From: JBAXTZ01 sp041666525
GTDB lineage: Bacteria; Bacillota; Negativicutes; JBAXTZ01
Assembly (NCBI GenBank): GCA_041666525.1
Contig: JBAYGT010000005.1
Location: 1-64,000, forward strand
DNA: 64,000 nt
Reading direction: 5' to 3'
Positions within the stretch are counted from its first letter, which is position 1. Every line of letters begins with the position of its first letter. A model generated the notes under the pieces. It ran no database searches, was not told the origin of the DNA, and saw nothing but the letters and a program-made list of their open reading frames with translations. A program made the position numbers and the translations under genes. Shown piece after piece: positions 15,744-25,246 of this stretch.

Positions 15744-18700
15744 TTACGTATTCATATTCACTATTTCATTTTCTCCATTAGTCACTTTGTTCAGTTTTTC
15801 GTTGGCCGGGAGTTCGGTTTTTATATTATATTGCGTACCACCGTTAACTATTAGCACTTTGTTAAAACGGTTGTGTATACTGCCATTTAAGTATACTATA
15901 CCACCAACATTCAGGGCGATTTTTGGGTCTCCGGTTGCACTATCATCCACATACCAGGGATAATTCCATGCCGAATTAGTTGGATCTACCTGCGTCAAAT
16001 CACCGCCACAGGTTATCACAATATTGCTAAATTTTGCGCATGAACCAGGCTGATTTATTCCTGAAAAACTTGTTGCCAAGCCGCGATCAGGAACATTAGC
16101 ATTCAACGAAACCATACCAGTCGCCGAACTTGTAGACACCCATAACGACATCAAGGAGGGCCACTGTGAAAGATTAGTGAACGAAACACTATGCACTCCT
16201 GTGCCGTTTGAATTTAGCACCATCCCACCGACAATATCATTGGCGGCATTCAAAATAATGCTGTTGCTAGCATCCATTGAATTCAATTCTGAGAAAGCAC
16301 TGCTTTCGGTAATTATCATCGCGCCGTCTTGGGAAATATTGCCATGGGCAATTATTCTCAAAGCAGTAGCTGAATTCTGCCCGGCAATATTTATTGCGCC
16401 TAATACAATGTTGCTATTCGTTGCAACCGCAACCCTGCCGCCTGTGATAACTGCCAGTCTCGCAATCATATTTAATGATTTGCTAAGATATTTATTTTCA
16501 TTGGTTAATACTGCTCCGCCAGCCAAATTTATCGTTCCCGCAGTTCCGCCGCTAAGAGTCAACGTACCATATTGCACAGTAATCCCCGCAGTCGGCGCTG
16601 CCGCCTGGCTGATGCTGTCACCAGCGAGCAATGTCAAATTACCTGAAGCGCCAATCCCTGACGAATCAACAGCAAAACTGTTAATATCATTGAAAACAAT
16701 ATTTCCGCCATTCGCCGCAAACGTTCCTATATCATTATTCCCGTCCAAAGTAGTATCGCCATTAGACGTGAGCGACAACAAGCCACCAGTGGCGATAATA
16801 GCGCCTGATTGAGTGATTTTACCACCGGAAAGAACAGTCAAAGTATTGTTAAACGCTGACGCGCCGATAATTGTATCACCGCTATTCCAAACCGAAACGC
16901 TGTTTCCGCTTGCACAAACGACACCTAGCACATTCGTGGAGTTAAGCATTGAAACATTACCACTCGTCCCGGCATTCAACGTAGTCGTTCCGCTAACATT
17001 CAAGGCAGCGCTGTTAGCCTGCACTACCGTTCCATTCGATGCAAGCGTCATATTCGACAAAGTTGTCGCGCCCAGCGTGAAGCCCCCCGCTGAGACCTGT
17101 CCGTTCGCGCCGGACATACTAAGCATGGCAAAACTGTTGCCACTGCCAGTCAGTGTTACATCACCGCTCCCGGCGTTGAATGTCGCAGTTTTGCCGCTGC
17201 CGTTGGCGGTCATCGCTCCAGTCTGGGTAATGCTACCGGAAGTAGTAACATTAAGATTACCGCTGGCACTAACCGCCGTAAAATCCAAAGTGCCTGCTGT
17301 ACTGGTCAGAGTTACATCACCGCCAGTCATGCCAATTGATGCATAACTGCCGCCACTGCTAATCGTCAGATTATGTGTCCCGTTATTCAGCGTTACCGCG
17401 TTGCCGCTGACCACAACCGCTCCGCCAAAATTATTCGCGGTTGCTAATGTAACATTGTTGCTACCAGCAGCAATCGTCGACGCGCCACTCACCGTCAACC
17501 CGCCGCCGCTGATTGCGCCGGTCGCAGTTATGTCTAGCGTGCCGGTTACGTTCGATGCCGCAAACGTCATCGCCCCGCCAGTAACAGTTGTACTGCCCGC
17601 AGTAAACCCTAATGAACTGGTATTAGTGTTAGTAAACGTCAACGGGTTAGTGCCGTTATTGATGGTCACCGCCCCCGCCGTAATGATATCAATAATGCTA
17701 AACGTGTTTCCGCTGTTTCCAAAATTGATTGTTTGACCGGAAGCGTTAATATAAGTAGTCGCGCCGGTGCCCATATTAATGTGTTTTCCGGCTACTTGCG
17801 TTATGGCGCCGCCGGCATTCAGCGTCAAGCTGCCGTTTGCCGCAATGTTAATGTCTCCCAAGGTTGCACCGCTAACGAAATCATATACAAGGTTTTTGAA
17901 GCTGCCATTTTCAGCGGTAACCGTTGGAGCCGCGTGATTTATGGCGCTGATATTTTTGTAGCCCAGAGTTAGTTCTCCACTGCCCAAATAAACGAAATTA
18001 ACCGCGCCGTCAAAAATATTGTCTGCGGTGCCTACATCAATCAAGCCATTACTTTTTTCAGTTTTCAAAGTCAAAGCGCTACCTGTAGGCGTTGAAATTG
18101 CACCGGTCTGACTGATATCACCGCCAGTTGTCCAGATCAGCGAACTGCCGCTAATGCTCGACTGTCCTAGTGTGAAGTTGTTGCCGGATTTTACGCTCAC
18201 AATATTACCGGTCAGTTGCAACTCGCCCGAGGCAAAGTCATTTGCCACATTGTTCAGGGTTATCGCATTACCGTTGGCGCTCAGCAACAACGTCCTGCCA
18301 CTCGCAAGCGTTATCGCTCCGCCTGTTTGCGTTATTCCGGCTCCGGCGGTCAGATTGAGGTTGCTACCGATAATACCGGAAAGATCAACCGCGGCATTTG
18401 CCAAATTCACCGTCTCGGTCGTAGCCGAGCCACCGCTAATCGTTGGCATCACCGCTGAACTAGATATGTTTTTGAAACTTACTATATTCTCTGTTGAACC
18501 ACTGACCAAATTAAATACAACCGCGCCACCGCCAAAATTATTACTGTAACCGCCAAGATCAATTGTCGAATCGGATGTTGTTGTTGTTAACGTCATGCCT
18601 GAAGCGTTGTTTTTAGTCAATACACCGGTTTGTGTTACATTACCGTCGGTAGATAAGGCTAATGCGCCTGTTGCCGTTGAAGCGCCCATTTCAACCCCGT

Positions 18701-21700
18701 TTAAAGGAGTATCACTCGCGGCAATATAAGCGCTTGACAGTACTGTAACATCTGTGCCGGTAAACACCAGATTCTTAAAGTATAATCCGGTATCAATTGA
18801 ACCTGTGGCAGTATATTCGAGATCAACATTGCCGCCGGCGTTAATTACCGCATTGCCGTAAACAAACATGCCCCTGGTTCCAGGCGCGGTCGCCGAATGG
18901 ATTATATTGCCGGTTGCACCAAGCGTAAGGTTCCCATCTATTCTTTCGCCGTTTCCATAGTAACCTGCCGACACTGTGTTAAGGTTCAAATCTCCAACAT
19001 AGCCGGTAAGCGTTACATTTCTCTGCCCCTGCAAACTAATCGTGGCATCAGCTTGTGTTGCCAAGCTGTTTCCCGTATTCGTCAAAATCACGCTGCCCCA
19101 ATTTGAAAGAATATTCACATTTCCGGACGCGGTTATCGCCGCGCTTTGCGTAATATCAAAAGGTGCGGTAAAACTGAAATTGTTCGTAACATCATAACTC
19201 CCAAGCGTATAATTGCTGGTATGGTTAAACGCTCCTGGCAAATGTATCTCCAAATCATGTAGTTTAACCAACGGCACCAATGTGAAACTGGGGAGTTGCG
19301 CATCCAGCGTACTGTTACCATAATAGAAATCGTGTTCGCCGGTACCGGTGAATACCGCCGAAACTGAGCCGGTACCTAGCGGACTGTTGTATGAACCAAT
19401 TGCAATATTGCCACTGGCAGTCATACTTATTGCCGAATTGCTCAGCATCGTCGTGACGGCATCACCCGTTTTGACAATGCTGCCAGATACAGCATTTACA
19501 GTCAAATTTCCAGACGCATTTACCGTGCCTAATGTTATGTCGCCAGTGCTGGCTTTCACGCTAATCGCCCTTCCGGACAAGGTCATCGCGCCGCCACTGA
19601 ACACGTTGTTGTCGTTCGTTAAAGTAATGTCTCTGCCGGTTATACTAACCGTGTTAGAGGTAATTGCTGTTCCGTCACTCTGTGAAATATCTCTATTGCT
19701 AAAATTAAGAGAAAGTGCGGCATTCCCGACATTGCCAATCAAATAAGTTCCTGGCGAATTCGGCATATTAATGTACATTTGTCCCATGGTGCCGGTGACA
19801 TCCAACGTTGGTGCTGCCGCCTCTGCGTCCGTAATATTTGTATAACCGATATCATGTGTTCCGCCGCCGGTGAAATCGTAAATAACTGCTGCGGTTTCGA
19901 AGTTGCTCAACTCATTAGTAATCCAGATTGATGAACCGCTGCCAGTAACCGTAAAGGTTGCGTGTTTACCAACGCCTGCGCTCATATCCACCATGCTGGT
20001 ATTTTCCGAGCCAATTGAACTGTCTGAAGTTATTTCAACATTACCGGATGCAACTAGTGCAACGTCTACAGTTGCACCGGAAATTGCCGCATTATTTACA
20101 AACATATTCTGTGCAACCAAATCTAGTGTATGGGATCTAACGTTCAGCTGATTACCGGATGAACCGAGGTCAGTATCAGCTTTCGGACGCAGTGTCAAAC
20201 TCCACGCTGACCACACTGCGCCGGGATCTTGAGTAATTGCCCCGTTCGTCGTTAGGCTCATAGTTTGGTTTCCGTCGCCAAAACTCGGCAAAGAAACTGT
20301 TGCTGTCCGATTAGGTAAGAGTATCTGCGAGCCTACTCCATAAACAATATCGCCGCGTTTTGTCATCGGCATAGCTGCAGCAGTGTTAATATTTTCGAAC
20401 AATACGGAAGGTTGCGTCACTTGATAATTCAAGTCAACATTAAGGTTAACGGCACCGGAACCAAAATCATTCAAACCAATAGCAGAATAGTTTGCCCCTC
20501 GCGATTCTACCAATACTTCGCTATGTCCGGTAAAGTTTGCGGCGTAAGCGTTGTTTTTAGTTATTCCGGCTCCAATTGCCTGATGGATATTGCCATAGGT
20601 GTGATCACCGCTTCCGTACGCGGTGACAGTCACTGCGCCGTTCGCAGTAGACATCGAGGCCCCGGACGCTCCGGTTTTTCCCAATACTATATTGCTGCCG
20701 GCAATCGTAACGTTGTTGCCAGTAAACTCAAATCCGCCAACGTCAGCGCTGCCTGTTGTAATTTGACCAAAAACATTGCCGGATTGATTGAGTGAAATAT
20801 CACTCAGCCCACCCTGCGCGCTTACTGCGGCATTTAGCACTTTTATTGTTGTGCTGGTCAATTGGGCTATGGCTCCGCCGGCGGTAAGTGTAAAATCGCT
20901 CATAGAACTACCGGACCAACCGATATTACCGAGTGTTATTCCGTTTAAATCTTGAATAGTCGCTGTACTCGCCGAAATGTTCAAGATGCTAAAATCGTTG
21001 CTAGCGGTATTCATCATAATGGTGCCCGGCGCTTTGAAAGTTGCTGTGCCTCCGACCGTAATTGTGCCTGATTGTTGCCACATCGCTTTGGCGCCTCCGC
21101 CGCAATTGGTGGTAAGCGTATAGTTTCCGGTAGCTACCGAATCGCCCAAACTCAGCGTTTCGCCGAATTGTTCAGCAAGTCGCGGCGTGTGCGTGATATT
21201 AACATCTTTTCCGGTTACTGCAAGAATACCTGTAAAAGAATTGGCGCTGGTCAGACTGACTCCGGCATTGGTAAGCGTAATGTCATAATAAGTAGCGCCG
21301 TTCTTGGCTACGAAAGTAAACGTCGGCGAAAAATCGCCCTTACCGAGGTTGAGGGCGGTACCGCTGGTTTGGGTAATATTGCCACCGGCAGCCACACTCA
21401 AAGTACCCGTACCGAGATTGTAATTTGTGATGTTTCCAAGCACAATAGCGTTGCTGTCAACGACGGTTATCGCATTTCCAGTCGCGCCAAAACTGTTAAA
21501 GTTGTTGCCGCTGTTACCGAGTGTAATATCATAATAATTACTGCCATTGTTTGCCCTCACGGTTGTCGCGCTGGTAACTACCAACGACGCACCAGCTGCC
21601 TGCGTTATAGCTCCATTAGATGTGGCCGTCAAATTGGCCGCAGTAATGTTAGCCAATTCTAATGTCCCACTTGAGTAATCTGAATACAACGTCACGTTTT

Positions 21701-24700
21701 GCAAACTACCACTTACCGTTCCAAACGTGGGTGACTTGACTAGAGTCCCCCATCCCTTGTATGCTGCAGTATGCGCACCGGTGGCTGAATAATTATATGT
21801 TGCAACGCCAGACACAACATTTTCACTGGCAGACAAATCAATATCTGTAGCAGCAGTGAACACACCGGCGCCTAGATTTAAACTTCCATTTTGCGTTATT
21901 GAACCACTACCGGCAGCTCCAGCTGTCGCAGTCAATGTTCCGCCACCTAAATTAGTAGCGCTTAATATCAAGCTGTTTTTATCTACAACCGTTGTATTAA
22001 AAGACACCGCTGCCGAAGGAGAAGCGCCAAAAATATTGAAATCATTATTGACGTTATCCAAAACCACATTATTACCCGCACTGGATGGTACAACGCTGAA
22101 GGTCTTTCCACTGCCATTAGCAATAATCGCGTCAGTCTGTGTTACCGTACCGTTAGCGGCTATAATCGCATTACCACCGATAGTCGTCGCGCCGAACGCC
22201 ACTGCTCCGCCGGTCAGACTCAAGTCGCCGGTTATCTCCGACAGATTAGTACCGCCCAAAGTTATCGCCGTGGCGGTATTAAAATTCAGTGCCAAATTAA
22301 CCAAGCTACCGCTCAGTGTGCCAATCGCAAATCCAGCGCCATTTACCGTATTTCTTATTAAAGCGTTATGTGCTCCGGTTTGACTAAAATTATAGGTCGC
22401 ACCACCGCTTAAGCTGTTGGCGCTGGTACTCAAATCAATGGTTTTTGCGACCCCGCTAGTCGATATCGTTGCTAAACCTGTCGCACTCAACAGCCCGGAC
22501 TGTGTTACCGTTCCGCCAGCATTCACACGATATGTACCCGTTGCAGTTGTCGTGCCCAATATAATGTCATTAGTATCAGCAACTGAAATTGCACCGCCGG
22601 CTGCTGCAAATGTTGTGAAATCATTTGTTGCAGTTTCTAAAGTAACGTTGTTCGCTCCGGCAGATACTGTGAATGTTTTGCCGCTACCATTCGCTGTTAT
22701 CACCGCTGTTTGTGTAACCGCGCCGCTTGCAACAACAATTGTATCTCCATTGATAGTTGTTGCTCCTGTGAATGCCACGGCTCCGCTGGTAAAAGTTGCG
22801 TTACCACTTATGGTTGACGCACCGATTGACAATGTATTCGCATCCTTGACTGACACAATGGCACCAGTAAGCGAAGCCGTAGCAAAATCATTGCTATAAC
22901 TATTTAAAGTAATATTATTTGCTCCGGCGGATACGGTAAAAGTTTTGCCGCTACCATTCGCAGTTATCACACCGCTCTGCGTCAGCGCTCCGCCAACATT
23001 TATCGTGGTGTTCCCGGAAATGCTTGATATTCCAAACATTAAAGCATTAGCATCTTTAATCGATAAATTCGCCGACGTTACCGCAATAGTGTCAAAGTCA
23101 TTGTTTCCAGCGTTTGTCAAAAAATCAATATTGGTTCCAGCAGTTATTGTCGATAACCCGGAAACGGTCAGCGCCGAGCCGCTGATTTGACTAATCGATC
23201 CTCCAGCTGTTGCATTTAATGTTGCCATATTAGTCATGTTCGTTCCGCCAAGCGTGATACCTGAATTAGGATTTATGATTGTCAGATTGCCTAGCGAACC
23301 GCTGCCCAGTGTGGAAATACTAAATGCCGTGCTATTGGTGCTATAAATCTTAGCGTTATGCGCACCTGCTCCGCCCGAAAAACTATAAATCGCTCCCACT
23401 CCAAAGTCATTGGCGATGGTGCTAAGATCAATTCCAGCGCCGCTACCACTGGTAGAAATTGTTGTCGCGCTATCAAAATGCAACAACCCGGACTGTGTAA
23501 CTGTTCCGCCAGCAGTCAAACTATATGTTCCATAGGCACGAGTCGTGCCAAGGATGACACCGTTTGTATCTGTTACTGATATCGCGCCGCCGGTCGCTGC
23601 AAAAGTTGTGAAATCATTAGTCGCTGTGGTTAAGGTTATCGCATTGGTACCTGCGTTAATTGTTGCTGTACCGGCGGTTAGTGCCCCGCTCTGGCTTACA
23701 GCGCCGCCGACTGATACTGTTAAACTACCCGAGCTTGCATTAATTTTTCCGATGGTCACACCACCGCCAGCGGTTAGTGTAATGTTTAATGGACTCGCTG
23801 ATGCATCGATAGTTGCATTGCTCAACATTTCGATAGCGCTTCCAGCGCCGGTGGCGACTAAACTAAGCGATCTGGTGCTCACACCAGTATATGTTATAGT
23901 TTGATCACCAAGCATTGTCAACGATCCGTTAGTTACTTGAAAACTAACGTCTTGAGTTGTAAGAGAAGCGTTAAATGCATTTATGTCGCTAGTGGCCAAT
24001 GTATAATTTCCAGTAGGGTCTATTAACCAAGTTCCAACTTTCCCGTTTATCGCCCCAGCTTGAATTATTGATCCGGAAAACAACACCTTTTTACCACTCG
24101 TTTCTACAAAACCACCATCGCCGCTCGCACTGCCGCCGCGGGCATAGAGCTTCGCACCGCTGACATCAGCGGTGTTATCGGCAAAAACAATGATTTTGCC
24201 ACCGTCGCCAGTTGCATCGGCGCTGGCAGATATCGTTCCGCTTACCGTTATATTATCAATATTGTTCAGCGTTATCGCTCCGCCATTGCCGTTGAGCGCT
24301 GTCGCTTTTATTATTCCGCCGATGTTGATTGCTGTAGCACCTTTGATCTCCACCAGCCCACCGGAAGCAAAAATACTGCCTTGCATATTGATTGCGCCGT
24401 TGCGTTCGCTGGTATTAATCGTGCCGTTTTGCAGAAACGCAAGCGGGTCGACGTGCGAGGTTGTTGCAATTAATCCGGCAACGTTTACCTGCGCTCCGGG
24501 TGCGAAATATATACCGTTAGGATTGGCTAAATATACTATACCGTTAGCATTCAGCTGTCCGTAAATAGCACTAGGGTTGTTGCCCAATATCCGGTTGAGC
24601 GCAACAGCACTGGCATTCGGTTGCTGAAAGTTGACCGTCTCGTGTTTGGCAATATCAAAGCTAGTCCAATCAATCGCCGCGCGCTGACTGGTCTGCGCAA

Positions 24701-25019
24701 TATTGGTAACATCGCCGGCTTGCGTAATCGTTGCTTGCCCGCCGACCACTGCTCCACCTTGAGGAGCGGCAGTTGCAGCATAAGGCGCAGCAACAAGGCC
24801 GGCAGCAAGCGCCGCGGCCACCCATTCTTTGGTATGCAAACGAATACCGTCGCCAAATTTTGAAATTTGCGACTTAAGATTTGTATGAAAACAGTTAAGA
24901 CCTTTGACCGCTTTGCGGCTTTGCACCTTTGCAACCTTAATAATTGTCCGCGCAAAGCACTTCATCCACTCCGGAACATATCGCAACCAATTACGCCGGA
25001 TTTTTCTCGACTGTTTCAT
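15744..25019 (-). CDS. Very large filamentous-haemagglutinin-like exoprotein (TpsA, two-partner secretion)
   Basis: A 3091-residue secreted beta-helix protein. It has a long N-terminal extension (about 60 residues, rich in Lys/Arg) before the hydrophobic signal EWVAAALAAGLVAAPYAATAAP, typical of extended signals of TpsA proteins. The TPS secretion domain follows (about residues 85-330) with WTSFDIAKHETVNFQQP, NRILGNNPSAIYGQLNANGIVYLANPNGI and GLIATTSHVDPLAFLQNG. The rest is Gly/Asn/Thr-rich repeats of about 20-60 residues built around TQSG, NDF and SGNLT-like turns. No C-terminal membrane anchor or enzyme domain is visible. No TpsB (FhaC/ShlB-like) partner lies in the window. GGGTGGG precedes the ATG; a TATAAT is seen on the minus strand at 25115-25120, about 95 bases upstream. 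The spacer 25020-25246 holds nothing else I can name. Confidence 0.92.
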   Translation of the reverse strand: MKQSRKIRRNWLRYVPEWMKCFARTIIKVAKVQSRKAVKGLNCFHTNLKSQISKFGDGIRLHTKEWVAAALAAGLVAAPYAATAAPQGGAVVGGQATITQAGDVTNIAQTSQRAAIDWTSFDIAKHETVNFQQPNASAVALNRILGNNPSAIYGQLNANGIVYLANPNGIYFAPGAQVNVAGLIATTSHVDPLAFLQNGTINTSERNGAINMQGSIFASGGLVEIKGATAINIGGIIKATALNGNGGAITLNNIDNITVSGTISASADATGDGGKIIVFADNTADVSGAKLYARGGSASGDGGFVETSGKKVLFSGSIIQAGAINGKVGTWLIDPTGNYTLATSDINAFNASLTTQDVSFQVTNGSLTMLGDQTITYTGVSTRSLSLVATGAGSAIEMLSNATIDASASPLNITLTAGGGVTIGKINASSGSLTVSVGGAVSQSGALTAGTATINAGTNAITLTTATNDFTTFAATGGAISVTDTNGVILGTTRAYGTYSLTAGGTVTQSGLLHFDSATTISTSGSGAGIDLSTIANDFGVGAIYSFSGGAGAHNAKIYSTNSTAFSISTLGSGSLGNLTIINPNSGITLGGTNMTNMATLNATAGGSISQISGSALTVSGLSTITAGTNIDFLTNAGNNDFDTIAVTSANLSIKDANALMFGISSISGNTTINVGGALTQSGVITANGSGKTFTVSAGANNITLNSYSNDFATASLTGAIVSVKDANTLSIGASTISGNATFTSGAVAFTGATTINGDTIVVASGAVTQTAVITANGSGKTFTVSAGANNVTLETATNDFTTFAAAGGAISVADTNDIILGTTTATGTYRVNAGGTVTQSGLLSATGLATISTSGVAKTIDLSTSANSLSGGATYNFSQTGAHNALIRNTVNGAGFAIGTLSGSLVNLALNFNTATAITLGGTNLSEITGDLSLTGGAVAFGATTIGGNAIIAANGTVTQTDAIIANGSGKTFSVVPSSAGNNVVLDNVNNDFNIFGASPSAAVSFNTTVVDKNSLILSATNLGGGTLTATAGAAGSGSITQNGSLNLGAGVFTAATDIDLSASENVVSGVATYNYSATGAHTAAYKGWGTLVKSPTFGTVSGSLQNVTLYSDYSSGTLELANITAANLTATSNGAITQAAGASLVVTSATTVRANNGSNYYDITLGNSGNNFNSFGATGNAITVVDSNAIVLGNITNYNLGTGTLSVAAGGNITQTSGTALNLGKGDFSPTFTFVAKNGATYYDITLTNAGVSLTSANSFTGILAVTGKDVNITHTPRLAEQFGETLSLGDSVATGNYTLTTNCGGGAKAMWQQSGTITVGGTATFKAPGTIMMNTASNDFSILNISASTATIQDLNGITLGNIGWSGSSMSDFTLTAGGAIAQLTSTTIKVLNAAVSAQGGLSDISLNQSGNVFGQITTGSADVGGFEFTGNNVTIAGSNIVLGKTGASGASMSTANGAVTVTAYGSGDHTYGNIHQAIGAGITKNNAYAANFTGHSEVLVESRGANYSAIGLNDFGSGAVNLNVDLNYQVTQPSVLFENINTAAAMPMTKRGDIVYGVGSQILLPNRTATVSLPSFGDGNQTMSLTTNGAITQDPGAVWSAWSLTLRPKADTDLGSSGNQLNVRSHTLDLVAQNMFVNNAAISGATVDVALVASGNVEITSDSSIGSENTSMVDMSAGVGKHATFTVTGSGSSIWITNELSNFETAAVIYDFTGGGTHDIGYTNITDAEAAAPTLDVTGTMGQMYINMPNSPGTYLIGNVGNAALSLNFSNRDISQSDGTAITSNTVSITGRDITLTNDNNVFSGGAMTLSGRAISVKASTGDITLGTVNASGNLTVNAVSGSIVKTGDAVTTMLSNSAISMTASGNIAIGSYNSPLGTGSVSAVFTGTGEHDFYYGNSTLDAQLPSFTLVPLVKLHDLEIHLPGAFNHTSNYTLGSYDVTNNFSFTAPFDITQSAAITASGNVNILSNWGSVILTNTGNSLATQADATISLQGQRNVTLTGYVGDLNLNTVSAGYYGNGERIDGNLTLGATGNIIHSATAPGTRGMFVYGNAVINAGGNVDLEYTATGSIDTGLYFKNLVFTGTDVTVLSSAYIAASDTPLNGVEMGASTATGALALSTDGNVTQTGVLTKNNASGMTLTTTTSDSTIDLGGYSNNFGGGAVVFNLVSGSTENIVSFKNISSSAVMPTISGGSATTETVNLANAAVDLSGIIGSNLNLTAGAGITQTGGAITLASGRTLLLSANGNAITLNNVANDFASGELQLTGNIVSVKSGNNFTLGQSSISGSSLIWTTGGDISQTGAISTPTGSALTLKTEKSNGLIDVGTADNIFDGAVNFVYLGSGELTLGYKNISAINHAAPTVTAENGSFKNLVYDFVSGATLGDINIAANGSLTLNAGGAITQVAGKHINMGTGATTYINASGQTINFGNSGNTFSIIDIITAGAVTINNGTNPLTFTNTNTSSLGFTAGSTTVTGGAMTFAASNVTGTLDITATGAISGGGLTVSGASTIAAGSNNVTLATANNFGGAVVVSGNAVTLNNGTHNLTISSGGSYASIGMTGGDVTLTSTAGTLDFTAVSASGNLNVTTSGSITQTGAMTANGSGKTATFNAGSGDVTLTGSGNSFAMLSMSGANGQVSAGGFTLGATTLSNMTLASNGTVVQANSAALNVSGTTTLNAGTSGNVSMLNSTNVLGVVCASGNSVSVWNSGDTIIGASAFNNTLTVLSGGKITQSGAIIATGGLLSLTSNGDTTLDGNNDIGTFAANGGNIVFNDINSFAVDSSGIGASGNLTLLAGDSISQAAAPTAGITVQYGTLTLSGGTAGTINLAGGAVLTNENKYLSKSLNMIARLAVITGGRVAVATNSNIVLGAINIAGQNSATALRIIAHGNISQDGAMIITESSAFSELNSMDASNSIILNAANDIVGGMVLNSNGTGVHSVSFTNLSQWPSLMSLWVSTSSATGMVSLNANVPDRGLATSFSGINQPGSCAKFSNIVITCGGDLTQVDPTNSAWNYPWYVDDSATGDPKIALNVGGIVYLNGSIHNRFNKVLIVNGGTQYNIKTELPANEKLNKVTNGENEIVNMNT
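22069..22979 (-). repeat. Near-identical DNA repeats inside the TpsA gene
   Basis: Segments of about 60 bases encoding the unit TANGSGKTFTVSAGANN recur almost unchanged at 22651-22710 and 22919-22979, with a more diverged copy near 22075-22140. Another relative (TANGSGKTATFNAGSG) occurs nearer the C-terminus around 17160-17220. They code for successive turns of the beta-helix and are the best-conserved repeats in the gene, so recent duplication or recombination between them is likely. Confidence 0.7.
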
Positions 25020-25246
25020 AGCGCACCCACCCTTTACAAAAGCAGAAATGAAATACTAAACGCATGGCTGTTCGTTTGAGATTTTCACCATTTTAGTACA
25101 ACTCTCTATTGTACATTATAGCAAGCGCGCCTTATCAAAGCTATCTATTTTCAAAAACGCTGGTATTAATTTTACTTCTTGCAAAATCATTTTGCTAAAC
25201 TCAGAACGTCACGCTGGCGTTTATCCAAAGCTGTTCGCTATTATGA

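Noticed and set aside
16177..24564. Many long plus-strand open frames rich in Pro, Val and Ala
   Set aside because: They are mirror frames of the Gly/Asn/Thr-rich TpsA repeats; they have no ribosome sites and their edges follow the repeat units.
25104..25179. A 24-codon minus-strand frame upstream of TpsA as a second peptide precursor
   Set aside because: It has no leader motif, no plausible ring residue pattern and no ribosome site; it overlaps the probable TpsA promoter.
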